Positions 1 to 8,391 of a stretch of DNA of 38,871 bases are shown in pieces. The notes below the pieces were generated by a model that saw nothing but the letters and a program-made list of their open reading frames with translations, ran no database searches and was not told the origin of the DNA. This DNA comes from Ornithinimicrobium sp. (GTDB taxonomy: Bacteria > Actinomycetota > Actinomycetes > Actinomycetales > Dermatophilaceae), in the NCBI RefSeq assembly GCF_030537745.1, contig NZ_JAUNVI010000029.1, forward strand, positions 1 through 38,871, given 5' to 3'. Numbering within the stretch: position 1 is the first letter of the stretch; every line of letters starts with the position of its first letter. The position numbers and the translations under genes were made by a program.

Positions 1-19
1 CGGGCGGTCGTTCTTGCCG

Positions 20-631
20 TCAACGGCCGAATCGACGCATCCAGTGCCGCCAGGAGCGTCCAGTTGCCGATACCTGGTCATGGGGTTCTGCGACGGACCG
101 TTCAGACGCCGAGGCAGAAGCGCGCAGCTCACGCCATACCTGCACCAACTGGTCCACGTCGACACGTCCGACGACCGGTGGTGACTGGGACCCAGCGTGC
201 GGTCGGCGCCGGTCGTCCAAGACTCGCTGGTTGAAGTCCATCAGGTGCACGCGAACGGCGGTCTCGTCGGGAAGTTCGAGCAGAGACTGCGGAAAGCCTG
301 CCTTCTCCCTCCGGAGTTGCATCACGCCCGGCATCGCGCCGGAGAGATCGAGGTGTTCCCGCTCTATCAGTCCTTTGATCCACCAGTCTGGGTCGGTGCG
401 CGTGTCCACCTCACGCAACGGCTTGCCGGCGCCTGGCAGGTCGTCGAAGGCACCCTGGCGTTCGGCCTGCTGGATCGACTGGTCTACCCACGACTGGATG
501 GCCTGGGGTGACATTCGGCGGCGCGGAACATCGGAAACCCCCTGCTCACGCAGTTGATCCTCTGAGCGTGGGGCACCCGGACGCTGGCCAGCGCTGCCCC
601 ACTGGGGGTGACCGTCCTCCTGCTCGTCCAT
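20..631 (-). CDS. DUF1992 (DnaJ-homologue subfamily C member 28-like) protein
   Basis: This is a 203-residue soluble protein. The conserved block runs from about residue 40 to 115 and starts MSPQAIQSWVDQSIQQA. It contains GAFDDLPGAGKPL at about residues 60-72 and an Asp-Trp-Trp-Ile-Lys segment, which is the signature of DUF1992. That domain also occurs in eukaryotic DNAJC28, but no J domain is present here and the biochemical role is not known. The N-terminal 39 residues are polar and low in complexity. The ATG at 631 is supported by a TAGGTT -10 box exactly six bases upstream and an AAGACA -35 with a 17-base spacer, so the mRNA looks leaderless. It lies downstream of, and on the same strand as, the glycosyltransferase at 711-1907, but with its own promoter. 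The family call is firm; no function is claimed. Confidence 0.85.
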   Translation of the reverse strand: MDEQEDGHPQWGSAGQRPGAPRSEDQLREQGVSDVPRRRMSPQAIQSWVDQSIQQAERQGAFDDLPGAGKPLREVDTRTDPDWWIKGLIEREHLDLSGAMPGVMQLRREKAGFPQSLLELPDETAVRVHLMDFNQRVLDDRRRPHAGSQSPPVVGRVDVDQLVQVWRELRASASASERSVAEPHDQVSATGRSWRHWMRRFGR

Positions 632-637
632 GGTTTC

Positions 638-666
638 AACCTAAGAGATTGGCTCATCCCTGTCTT
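638..666 (-). promoter_or_regulatory. Promoter for leaderless DUF1992 gene
   Basis: On the minus strand, AAGACA (661-666) and TAGGTT (638-643) are separated by 17 bases, and the ATG at 631 follows after six more. The predicted transcription start coincides with the A of the start codon. This is the best-formed example of the leaderless pattern in this window. Confidence 0.6.
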
Positions 667-668
667 GC

Positions 669-712
669 TGGCAAGAGCGACCGCCTGGTGTGGCAAGGGC
701 GACCGCCCGGTC
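669..712. repeat. 22-bp imperfect tandem duplication upstream of DUF1992 promoter
   Basis: Two adjacent 22-base units (669-690 and 691-712) differ at three positions. Each carries an inverted core; the second contains GACCGCCCGGTC, a near palindrome. The pair sits just upstream of the -35 box of the DUF1992 gene and reaches the last codon of the glycosyltransferase that ends at 711. It could be an operator pair or part of a terminator; nothing in the sequence decides between them. Confidence 0.5.
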
Positions 713-1907
713 AGAGGAGGGTGTCGGCCAGGACCCGGGCGCTGCGCCGGCCGTCATGATGGCGGCGGGCCCAGGCCGGTCCGCGAGCGGCGGTGTCCTG
801 GAAGGACGACGGGTCCGCCACGATCTCGCGCAGGACCTCCTCGAGTGTCCCGGCGTCGGCCTCAACCACCGGGGCAGCTTGCCCGTCGGGGTCGGCCTGC
901 GCCATCCGGGACCGGACCGACTCTGGCAGGTGCGAGACCACCAACCGCCCGGCAGCCCAGGACTCGGCCATGAGGACACCGGGGTTTCCCAGCACCACTT
1001 GGTCCACGACGATGTCGGCGTCCGCGACGAAGGCGGGCATCTGGGCGTGCGGGACACCGGAGAGCTGGCGGTACTCCACCAGGCCCTCCTCTCCCATCCG
1101 GCTCAGCACGTCCTCCACCACCGCAGTCCCCTTGAGGCGTGGGTTGGACGGCGCGTGCAGCACGACGGGGACCGACCGTTCCAGGGCTGGGGCGTCCGTG
1201 GTGAAGCGGTCCACGTCGATCACCAGCGGCAGCCAGGTCGCGTCCGGCAGCACGTCCAGGAGGTCGGGGGTGGGCACGAACACCGTCCCGTCGAAATCAG
1301 CCAACTCTGCTCGGTTCTTCTCCACAATCGACTGCAGGGTCGTGAAGTAGTCGTCCCACTCCTGCCGGAAGGGGGAGTGCGGGTAGCGCTCCGCATGCTC
1401 ACGCAGATCCCGAATGTCAGACCCGTGATAGAGCACGGCATACCCGATCCTGGCCGCGCGCAGGGCGGGCACGTCCTCAAGCATCGAGCCGGCGTGAAAG
1501 TTGGCCAGCACGGGGCGTCCCGACTCGAAGATGACGTGCGTCGCCTCGCGCAGCACCCGTTCTCCGTGGATCCGGCGCACGTGGCCACGTTGCGCGACGA
1601 TCGACAGCTTGTGGTCGGCGGCGTAGGCGAAGTGCGCCTGCGTGGACGTGCGCTGGGCCCACAGATTCTGCGCAGCCGTGTTCGGGAGGTGTTCCTGGGC
1701 TGCCTGTGCCCACCCGCGAGCAGCGCCGGCGGTGTTCCACGGCCCGAGGTAGAGGCGGCGCTGCGCTGCCGGCATCGGGGTCAGCGCACGCAGCTGCGCA
1801 TCTCCCGTGCGGCGCACCGGCAGATAGGCGAGCTCGCGGACCGGGCGGGGCAGTCGCGCCAAGCCCTTCCAGGCCAGTCGTCGCAGGTCACTCACAGATT
1901 CGGCCAT
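711..1907 (-). CDS. Glycosyltransferase, GT4-like
   Basis: This 398-residue protein resembles family 4 (GT-B fold) glycosyltransferases. Visible features are HGSDIR at residues 161-166 in the acceptor-side domain, a strand-loop HAPSNPRLKG at 251-260 typical of the start of the nucleotide-sugar-binding domain, and VLGNPGVLMAESWAAGR at 305-321, where Glu315 matches the conserved Glu that contacts the donor ribose. It probably adds a sugar to a surface glycopolymer on the cytoplasmic side of the membrane, in keeping with the exporter and glycosyltransferases read divergently from 1948. The start is set by a TAGGCT -10 box (1914-1919) six bases before the ATG, so the transcript is probably leaderless. 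Donor and acceptor cannot be read from the sequence. Confidence 0.8.
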   Translation of the reverse strand: MAESVSDLRRLAWKGLARLPRPVRELAYLPVRRTGDAQLRALTPMPAAQRRLYLGPWNTAGAARGWAQAAQEHLPNTAAQNLWAQRTSTQAHFAYAADHKLSIVAQRGHVRRIHGERVLREATHVIFESGRPVLANFHAGSMLEDVPALRAARIGYAVLYHGSDIRDLREHAERYPHSPFRQEWDDYFTTLQSIVEKNRAELADFDGTVFVPTPDLLDVLPDATWLPLVIDVDRFTTDAPALERSVPVVLHAPSNPRLKGTAVVEDVLSRMGEEGLVEYRQLSGVPHAQMPAFVADADIVVDQVVLGNPGVLMAESWAAGRLVVSHLPESVRSRMAQADPDGQAAPVVEADAGTLEEVLREIVADPSSFQDTAARGPAWARRHHDGRRSARVLADTLL

Positions 1908-1913
1908 CTGCGC

Positions 1914-1919
1914 AGCCTA
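1914..1919 (-). promoter_or_regulatory. -10 box (TAGGCT) of leaderless glycosyltransferase gene
   Basis: TAGGCT on the minus strand is followed by six bases and the ATG at 1907. No convincing -35 hexamer is visible. It sits in the 40-base gap between this gene and the divergent ABC exporter. Confidence 0.5.
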
Positions 1920-1947
1920 CGATGGAGCCCATGACCAGGATGGCGCA

Positions 1948-3723
1948 GTGATCAGGCTGCTGCGGGCTCTGCGCCAGCTCCTACCGTTGCTGCCGCCATC
2001 AACTCGGTGGTTCTTGATCGGCTTCGCCGTCGTCTCCAGCCTGCTGGCGATCATCGATATTGCCGCGCTGGCGATGCTCGCGCTGACGCTCGCCCCGATG
2101 ATCCAGGGCCAACCGGTCAACCTTCCGGTGTTCGGCACCGTGCCATCGGAGCGCTACGCCTGGTTGCTCAGCGGCATTTGCCTCCTGGTCATCGCCAAGG
2201 GGCTGGCGACCCTCATCCTGCAGTGGGTGGTCGCGAAACGGTTGACGACCTACGACCTCGTCATCGGCGACCGGCTCTTTGGCGCCTACATCCGGGCCCC
2301 GTGGACCGAGCGGCTCAAGCGCAACACCTCCGAGCTGGTGAGGTTGGCCGACGTCGGCATCGCCAACACCACCACCGGCCTGCTGCTGCCGGCCGCCTCG
2401 CTCCCCGCCGAGATGGCGACCTTCGCCGCGGTCCTGGTGGTGCTGCTCGTCGCCCAGCCGCTCACCGCACTCATCACCTTCGCCTACCTCGGCGGCCTCG
2501 CCGTCCTGATGTATGTCGTGATCTCACCACGGGCGGTCGTCGCCGGCCGGGTGGGGCGCGACTACTCCTTCAAGGTCGCCGGGCTGATGACCGAGATGAT
2601 GGGAGCCTTGAAGGAGGTCACCCTGCGCGGAAAGGCCGACGAACTCGTCAAGGAGGTCTACCGCAACCGGCTGCACGCGACCCGGGCACGCAGCCACCTC
2701 ATGTTTCTCAATGCGGTGCCCAAGTTCGTCACCGACACCGGCCTGGTCGTCGGGTTCGCGCTCGTCGGGGCGGTCGCCTACCTCTTCGGTGGCCCGGACC
2801 AGGCGTTCGAGGCGATCGCGCTCTTCGCCGTGGCCGGCATGCGGATGATCCCCAGCGTGAACCGTTTTCAGTCGATCATCACCCAGACCGCGTCGACGCT
2901 GCCGCACGCGGAGGCGGTCATCCGCGACATCGTCTCGGCCCGGAGCTACGTCGAGTCGGCCGAGCAGCTCGGCCAGGACCCCCTGCCCGCCGACCCCCAG
3001 CACCTCGTGCTCCGCGACGTCGCCTTCACCTACCCAGGCTCCGCGGAGCCCGCGCTGCACGACGTGGACCTCGACATACCGCTGGGGACCTCCCTGGCGC
3101 TGGTCGGCGCATCCGGGGCCGGCAAGTCGACCCTCGTCGACGTCCTGCTCGGGCTGCTCGTCCCCCAGACGGGGGAGTTGGCGATCGACGGTCAGCCGCT
3201 GGCGGACGTGCTCGCTGCCTGGCGCTCCCGCGTCGGTTATGTGCCGCAGGAGGTCAACCTCTTTGACGGGACCGTCGCCCAGAATGTCGCCCTGACCTGG
3301 GGCGATGACGTGGACGAGGACCGGGTGATGCGAGCGTTGGAGCGCGCCCAGCTCACCGAGGTCGTCGCTGGACGGGGCGGACTGCAGACGCGCATCGCCG
3401 AGCGGGGACTGGCGCTCTCGGGTGGGCAGCGGCAACGGCTGGGGATCGCCAGGGCACTGTATGGCGATCCGCTGGTGCTCGTGCTCGACGAGGCCACCTC
3501 GGCGCTCGACACCGCGACCGAGGATGCCGTCTCCCGCGCCATCCGTGAGCTGCGCGGATCGGTCACCGTCATCGCGGTCGCGCACCGTCTCTCCACCGTG
3601 CGGCACTCCGACCAGGTGTGCTTCATGACGGGCGGCACGATCGCCGCCCGGGGCACCTTCGAGGAGGTCGTCGCCGCGCAGCCAGAGTTTGCGGTGCAGG
3701 CCAGGCTGTCAGGGCTGACATGA
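1948..3723 (+). CDS. ABC exporter, fused membrane and ATPase domains
   Basis: This 591-residue protein has an N-terminal membrane domain (about residues 1-320, five to six hydrophobic spans) and a C-terminal nucleotide-binding domain. The ATPase motifs are complete: Walker A GASGAGKST near residue 390, signature LSGGQRQRL near 490, Walker B LVLVLDEATSALD near 509, and switch histidine in AVAHRLST near 544. The half-transporter layout (one TMD plus one NBD, acting as a homodimer) matches lipid-linked oligosaccharide flippases such as PglK and MsbA. Given its glycosyltransferase neighbours it is inferred to move a lipid-linked glycan or glycopolymer precursor across the membrane. GTG at 1948 was chosen because AGGA lies seven bases upstream and the nearby ATGs are out of frame. 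Its stop overlaps the next start in an ATGA. Confidence 0.9.
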   Translation: MIRLLRALRQLLPLLPPSTRWFLIGFAVVSSLLAIIDIAALAMLALTLAPMIQGQPVNLPVFGTVPSERYAWLLSGICLLVIAKGLATLILQWVVAKRLTTYDLVIGDRLFGAYIRAPWTERLKRNTSELVRLADVGIANTTTGLLLPAASLPAEMATFAAVLVVLLVAQPLTALITFAYLGGLAVLMYVVISPRAVVAGRVGRDYSFKVAGLMTEMMGALKEVTLRGKADELVKEVYRNRLHATRARSHLMFLNAVPKFVTDTGLVVGFALVGAVAYLFGGPDQAFEAIALFAVAGMRMIPSVNRFQSIITQTASTLPHAEAVIRDIVSARSYVESAEQLGQDPLPADPQHLVLRDVAFTYPGSAEPALHDVDLDIPLGTSLALVGASGAGKSTLVDVLLGLLVPQTGELAIDGQPLADVLAAWRSRVGYVPQEVNLFDGTVAQNVALTWGDDVDEDRVMRALERAQLTEVVAGRGGLQTRIAERGLALSGGQRQRLGIARALYGDPLVLVLDEATSALDTATEDAVSRAIRELRGSVTVIAVAHRLSTVRHSDQVCFMTGGTIAARGTFEEVVAAQPEFAVQARLSGLT

Positions 3724-6083
3724 GCCACCTGCCCGCGGTAGACGTCGACGTCGTGGTGGCCACGCACGACCTGTCCCGCCCCGTCCACCGGGTCGTGACC
3801 TCCGCGCTGCGAGGAGCCGACCTGCGCGGTGTCCTGCCCAGCGGTCATCGGGTCCGGGTCACGGTGGTCTGCCACGGGGTGGACGCCGGCGAGGTCCGCC
3901 GTGCCGTCGAGGCGGAGCTGGAGGAGTTGGCCCAGTGCGAGCCCGGCCTGGAGGAGCTCACCTCACACGTCCGTTACCTCGAGATCCACGACGGCCTGCG
4001 CTCGCCGGCCGGCCCGTTCAACGTCGGCTTCGGCTCGGCCGATGGCCGCTACATCGCCATCATCGGGTCCGACGACTGGTTTGCCGAAGGGGCGCTGGGC
4101 GCCTGGGCCAGCCTGGCCGACGAGCTCGGCTCCGCCTGGCTGATGCCGCGCCTGGACACCGGCACTGGCGAGCACATCGCCACACCACGGACCCGGCCCG
4201 GCCGGACCCGCGACCTCGACCTCGTGCTCGACCGGCTCGCCTACCGCACCGCACCGCTGGGCCTGCTGCGACGCACGGCGCTGCACGACCTGGGCCTGAT
4301 GCCAGAGCCCCTCACTTCCGGCCTGGCCACGGGCGAGGACGTGGAGCTGACCCTGCGGCTGGCGGCCTCGGGGGAACGCATCGACTACGCACCGCAGCTG
4401 CCCCCCTATGTCATCGGCACCGACGGTGGCACCCGCACCACCAGCCTCCGTCGCCCCGTCGCGGAGGAGCTCGCCGCTCATGCTCGGCTGCTGGACCAAC
4501 GGTGGGTCCTCGCGCTGCCTTCGGCGGCCAGGCGGGCGATCGTCGTCAAGACCCTGCGCATCCATGTCCTGGGGGCGATCCGGCGCCGCACTTCAGCGCT
4601 GGACTGGGGGCCCGGAGAGGGGCGCTGGGTCCAGACCCTGACCCGCGACCTGCTCACCATGGCCCCCGAGGCCGAAAACGCCCTGCACAAGTCCGACCGT
4701 GAGCTGCTCACTGCCGTGCTCACGGCCACCGATACCGACTCCCTCGCCGCGGCGGCCGCCCGTCGGGCGCAGGCGTCGCGGTGGGAGATCCTGCTGACCC
4801 CAGACCTCCGGGCCAACCTTGACCGGGAGTCGACGGTCCGTGCCCACCTGGACCACTCGGTGGACTCCACCTGGACCCGAGGTCGAGAGTGGGGGGCTCG
4901 TCGACGGCGGGCTCGCCATACCCCGTCGCGGTTGCACTCGCCAGCGCGGCCACGCGTCCTCATCCTCTCCTTCAGCCCGATCGCCTCGGACGCACGCGTC
5001 CTGAAGCAGGTCCGTCACCTCGAGGTGGACTTCGACGTCGTGACGTGTGGCTACGGACCTGCGCCGGAGGGAGTCGCGGCCCACCTGCAGATCCCCGAAG
5101 GGGTCCAGAACCACCTCGATGGTCGTCTCATCACGCTGCGCAACTACCGCGCCGCCTATCTCGCCCAGGTCGGGGTGCGCTGGGTCCTGCGCCACCTGCG
5201 CCCCGGCCAGGCCGACGTGATCCTGGCCAACGACCTCGACGCCGTCCCGATCGCGCTCTGGCTGCGTCCCCGCGCCGGGGTCCACGCCGACCTGCACGAA
5301 TACTTCCCGCGTCTGCACGAGGAGCACGACGCCTGGATGCGGCGCATCTCGCCCTACCAGGCGTGGCTGTGCCGCCGCTTCCTGCCCAGGTGCGCGGCGA
5401 TCACCACGGTCAGCGCGCGCCTCGCGGCCGAGTATGCCGAACAGTTCGGCGTCGAGGTCGGCGTGGTCACCAACGCCACCCCGTATGCCGAGCTGTCGCC
5501 TCGCCCGGTCGGCTCCCCTTTGCGGCTGGTCCATTCGGGTGCGTGCCTGCGCAACCGGGCCCTGCACGTGATGGTCGACGCCGTGGTGGCCGCCGCTGCA
5601 GACGGGACGGACGTCACCCTCGACCTCTACCTGACTCCCAACGACCCCCCTTATCTGACCGAGCTCAAGGATCGCGCGGAGTTCACCGCGGGAATCGTGC
5701 GGGTCCACGATCCCGTCCCCTACGAGGCCCTGCTGGCGACCCTCCACCATTACGACCTCGGCATTCACGTGCTGCCGCCGGTCTCCTTCAACAATGCCAA
5801 TGCACTGCCCAACAAGATCTTCGACTACGTCCAGGCGAGGATCGGGCTGCTCGTCGGCCCGAGCCCGGAGATGGCCAGGATGGTGCGAGAGCACGGGCTC
5901 GGACTGGTCGCCGCAGGCTTCGACATGCAGTCGGTAGCTACCGCCGTCAGCCAGCTCGATGTCGAGCAGGTTACCGCCTTCAAGGGGGCCTCGGACGCAG
6001 CCGCCCACGAACTTTGCGACGCCGAGCAGTCGAGGCGCTGGGTCGAGTCCGTCCGGGCCATCGCCGCACAGGTGCACGGATGA
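3720..6083 (+). CDS. Bimodular glycosyltransferase, GT2-GT4 order
   Basis: This 787-residue protein carries two complete glycosyltransferases. Residues 1-330 form a GT2 (GT-A fold) module: VVVATHD near the start, a metal/nucleotide-binding GSDDWF near 114-119, and GEDVELTLRL near 204. Residues 408-787 form a GT4 (GT-B) module starting RPRVLILSFSP and containing DLHEYFPR and PPVSFNNANALPNKIFDY, the latter at the usual donor-binding site. A polar linker of about 75 residues joins them. The GT4 half is a paralogue of the next gene, and the GT2 half is a paralogue of the C-terminal module of the gene at 8392-10761. The ATG at 3720 overlaps the exporter stop (ATGA), so the two are translationally coupled. 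A longer in-frame reading to 3618 lies inside the exporter gene and was discarded. It probably adds two successive sugars to one glycan. Confidence 0.88.
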   Translation: MSHLPAVDVDVVVATHDLSRPVHRVVTSALRGADLRGVLPSGHRVRVTVVCHGVDAGEVRRAVEAELEELAQCEPGLEELTSHVRYLEIHDGLRSPAGPFNVGFGSADGRYIAIIGSDDWFAEGALGAWASLADELGSAWLMPRLDTGTGEHIATPRTRPGRTRDLDLVLDRLAYRTAPLGLLRRTALHDLGLMPEPLTSGLATGEDVELTLRLAASGERIDYAPQLPPYVIGTDGGTRTTSLRRPVAEELAAHARLLDQRWVLALPSAARRAIVVKTLRIHVLGAIRRRTSALDWGPGEGRWVQTLTRDLLTMAPEAENALHKSDRELLTAVLTATDTDSLAAAAARRAQASRWEILLTPDLRANLDRESTVRAHLDHSVDSTWTRGREWGARRRRARHTPSRLHSPARPRVLILSFSPIASDARVLKQVRHLEVDFDVVTCGYGPAPEGVAAHLQIPEGVQNHLDGRLITLRNYRAAYLAQVGVRWVLRHLRPGQADVILANDLDAVPIALWLRPRAGVHADLHEYFPRLHEEHDAWMRRISPYQAWLCRRFLPRCAAITTVSARLAAEYAEQFGVEVGVVTNATPYAELSPRPVGSPLRLVHSGACLRNRALHVMVDAVVAAAADGTDVTLDLYLTPNDPPYLTELKDRAEFTAGIVRVHDPVPYEALLATLHHYDLGIHVLPPVSFNNANALPNKIFDYVQARIGLLVGPSPEMARMVREHGLGLVAAGFDMQSVATAVSQLDVEQVTAFKGASDAAAHELCDAEQSRRWVESVRAIAAQVHG

Positions 6084-7231
6084 GGGCTGACCCGCGTCCC
6101 CGCCTGCTCATCATGAGTTTCAGTCCCCTGCGCTCCGACGCTCGGGTGCTGCGACAGGTCCAGCTGTTCGCTCAGCGTTACGCCGTCACGACCCTGGGGT
6201 ATGGCGAGGCGCCCGAGGGAGTCGTGGAGCACCTCCAGCTGCCCGACGACGTCGTCGCTTGGCACAAAGACCGTCGGCTCCTGGCTGCTAGGAGGTTCGA
6301 GTCGGCCTACCGCAACGCACCCGTCGTCCACGCGGCGCAGCGGCTCCTGGCCGGGCGCCGTGGGACCTTCGACGTGGTGCTCGCCGACGACATCGACACT
6401 GTGCCGTTGGCCCTTGACCTGCACGCCCCGGGCGGAGTGCACGCCGACCTGCACGAATACCATCCTCGCCAGTCCGAGGAGTCGCTGCGGTGGCGCGTCT
6501 TCGTCGCGCCCTACTACCGCTGGCTCGTCCGCACCTACGGCATCCAGGCAGACTCGGTCACCACGGTCGGGCAGGGCATCGCGCGGGAGTACCGGATCCG
6601 TTTCGGCATCCGCGCCGGTGTCGTGGTCAACGCCCCGCACTATGTCGACCTCGAACCCACGCCGATGCTGGCCGGTGCGCCGCTGCGGCTGGTGCACTCC
6701 GGCAACGCACAGCGACACCGGCTCGACGTGATCCTCGCGGCGATGGACCTGGTGGAGCGGCCCATGACGCTGGATCTCTACCTGATGCCCAACGATCCGC
6801 CGTACCTGGACGAGTTGCGGGCCAGATATGCCGACTCCGACCGGGTGCGCATCCACCCGCCCGTGCGACCGGCGGAGCTGCCCGCCCTCCTCAACGCGCA
6901 CGATGTCGGTGTCTATGTGCTGCCGCCGGTGTCGTTCAACCATTTGTGGGCGCTGCCCAACAAGATCTTCGACTTTGTGCAGGGCCGGCTCGCCCTCGCC
7001 GTCGGTCCGAGCCCGGAGATGGCGGCGCTCGTGCGGCGCCATGGCCTCGGCGTCGTGACCGACGACTTCTCGGCCGAGACGCTGGCTGCGGCCCTGGACT
7101 CGCTGACCACTGAAGGCGTCGCCGCCTACAAGCGCGCGTCCGCGGTGGCTGCGCGCGAGTTGTCAGCCGAGCAGCAGGTGATCGGCTGGGCAAAGGCGAT
7201 CGACACCTTGGCCACTCGTCTCAATGGGTGA
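6080..7231 (+). CDS. Glycosyltransferase, GT4 family (paralogue of upstream GT4 module)
   Basis: This 383-residue single-domain GT-B enzyme is closely related over its whole length to residues 408-787 of the preceding protein. Shared blocks include RLLIMSFSPLRSDARVLRQV, HADLHEY, LYLMPNDPPYLDEL, and PPVSFNHLWALPNKIFDF followed by GPSPEMAALV. This points to a tandem duplication, with one copy fused to a GT2 module and one left free. The start ATG overlaps the previous stop as ATGA (6080-6083), making a three-gene coupled set with the exporter. It is the last gene of this plus-strand run and converges with wecB nine bases downstream, with no obvious terminator between them. Sugar specificity cannot be read from the sequence. 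Confidence 0.88.
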   Translation: MRADPRPRLLIMSFSPLRSDARVLRQVQLFAQRYAVTTLGYGEAPEGVVEHLQLPDDVVAWHKDRRLLAARRFESAYRNAPVVHAAQRLLAGRRGTFDVVLADDIDTVPLALDLHAPGGVHADLHEYHPRQSEESLRWRVFVAPYYRWLVRTYGIQADSVTTVGQGIAREYRIRFGIRAGVVVNAPHYVDLEPTPMLAGAPLRLVHSGNAQRHRLDVILAAMDLVERPMTLDLYLMPNDPPYLDELRARYADSDRVRIHPPVRPAELPALLNAHDVGVYVLPPVSFNHLWALPNKIFDFVQGRLALAVGPSPEMAALVRRHGLGVVTDDFSAETLAAALDSLTTEGVAAYKRASAVAARELSAEQQVIGWAKAIDTLATRLNG

Positions 7232-7240
7232 GGCGTGAGC

Positions 7241-8296
7241 TCAGCGCAGCAACGCGTCGAGCACCGCGGCCGCGGCGTGACCGTCGCCGTAGGGCGCGGC
7301 ATCGGTGGGCTTGGGTGCAGGGCGGGACGCCGCTTCGCGGACATGGGGACCTGGCTCGACGAGCACATTCCAGCCCAGCTGCACCGTTTCCACCCACTCG
7401 GTCTCGGTCCGCACCGTCGTGCAGGGGGTCCGCAGCGCGAAAGCCTCCTTCTGCAGGCCGCCAGAGTCGGTGATCACGCCACGGGCTTGGCTGACGGCGC
7501 CAACCAGCGCCGGGTAGGGGAGCGGGTCGTGAGTGTGCAGGGAGCCACCGTCGAGGTCGAGACCCTGCTCGGCGGCTCTGGCCCGCAGGCGGGGATGAGC
7601 GAGCAGGACGACGGCGTGGTCGACCTCCTGAAGCGCGGTGACGACCGCGGCGAGCCGCTGTGGATCGTCGGTGTTCTCGGCGCGGTGGATGGTGGCGACC
7701 GAGAAGCCGCCTGCGGACTGCCCCAGCTCGGCCAGCACCCCCGCCGGGTCGACCAGTTCGTCGCGCACCCGGTGCAACACGTCGATCATCACGTCCCCGA
7801 CGACGACAGTGCGCTCCGCGAGCCCCTCGCGGGTCAGGTGCTCCAGCGCGACCTGGGTCGGGGCGAGCAGCAGGTCGGCCGCGTGGTCGGTCAGCACCCG
7901 GTTGTGCTCTTCGGGCATCCGCCGGTTGAAGGACCGCAGACCGGCTTCCAGGTGCGCGACCCGAAGGTGCAACTTCACTGCGGAGAGGGTGGCCGCGAGG
8001 GTGGAGTTGGTGTCGCCATACACCAGCACCCAGTCGGGGCGGTGGGTCGTGAGCACCTCGTCCATTGCCGCGAGCATCGCCCCGGTCTGCACGCCGTGCG
8101 AGCCGGACCCGACACCCAGGTGCACGTCCGGGTCAGGGATGCCCAGGTCGCGGAAGAAGACGTCCGAGAGCATCGGGTCGTAGTGCTGGCCGGTGTGCAC
8201 AATCACGTGCTCGACCCCACGGGAGGCGCACTCCCGTGCTACGGGAGCGAGCTTGACAAACTGCGGGCGGGCGCCGACGACGCTGAGGACCTTCAC
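7241..8296 (-). CDS. wecB: UDP-N-acetylglucosamine 2-epimerase (non-hydrolysing)
   Basis: This 351-residue enzyme interconverts UDP-GlcNAc and UDP-ManNAc in the cytoplasm. The family's catalytic residues are in place: Arg in VVGARPQFVKLAP at the N terminus, Asp in VYGDTNSTLA, Glu in HLEAGLRS, Glu in PEEHNR, and His in TIHRAENTD. The length is slightly short of the usual 360-380. With the dehydrogenase at 10818 it would form the two-step route to UDP-ManNAcA, the likely monomer donor for this locus. The GTG start at 8296 follows a TAGCCT -10 box by seven bases, indicating a leaderless mRNA. The gene is divergent from the GT4-GT2 fusion at 8392. Confidence 0.93.
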   Translation of the reverse strand: MKVLSVVGARPQFVKLAPVARECASRGVEHVIVHTGQHYDPMLSDVFFRDLGIPDPDVHLGVGSGSHGVQTGAMLAAMDEVLTTHRPDWVLVYGDTNSTLAATLSAVKLHLRVAHLEAGLRSFNRRMPEEHNRVLTDHAADLLLAPTQVALEHLTREGLAERTVVVGDVMIDVLHRVRDELVDPAGVLAELGQSAGGFSVATIHRAENTDDPQRLAAVVTALQEVDHAVVLLAHPRLRARAAEQGLDLDGGSLHTHDPLPYPALVGAVSQARGVITDSGGLQKEAFALRTPCTTVRTETEWVETVQLGWNVLVEPGPHVREAASRPAPKPTDAAPYGDGHAAAAVLDALLR

Positions 8297-8303
8297 GCCC
8301 CAC

Positions 8304-8309
8304 AGGCTA
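8304..8309 (-). promoter_or_regulatory. -10 box (TAGCCT) of leaderless wecB
   Basis: TAGCCT on the minus strand lies seven bases before the GTG at 8296. It forms one side of the 95-base divergent promoter region shared with the GT4-GT2 gene. Confidence 0.45.
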
Positions 8310-8356
8310 TGTCGTCTCCCCCTGCACAGGATCGCAAGGGGCAGCCACCGGGGTGA

Positions 8357-8385
8357 GCGACACGGTCTTGATGCTCGGTTACGTT
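8357..8385 (+). promoter_or_regulatory. Promoter of leaderless GT4-GT2 fusion gene
   Basis: GCGACA (8357-8362) and TACGTT (8380-8385) are spaced by 17 bases. The ATG at 8392 follows after six more, so the predicted +1 is the A of the start codon. This is the reason for choosing 8392 over an in-frame GTG at 8353. Confidence 0.5.
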
Positions 8386-8391
8386 GGGGCC

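Noticed and set aside
711-1934. Plus-strand open frame opposite the first glycosyltransferase.
   Set aside because: It is a long antisense frame typical of high-GC DNA, with no recognisable domain, while the minus strand encodes a clear GT4-like protein with a matched promoter.
4889-6079. Long 5' extension of the second GT4 gene.
   Set aside because: It lies wholly inside the GT2-GT4 gene in another frame, is Arg/Pro-rich, and the ATGA overlap at 6080 gives a clean start.
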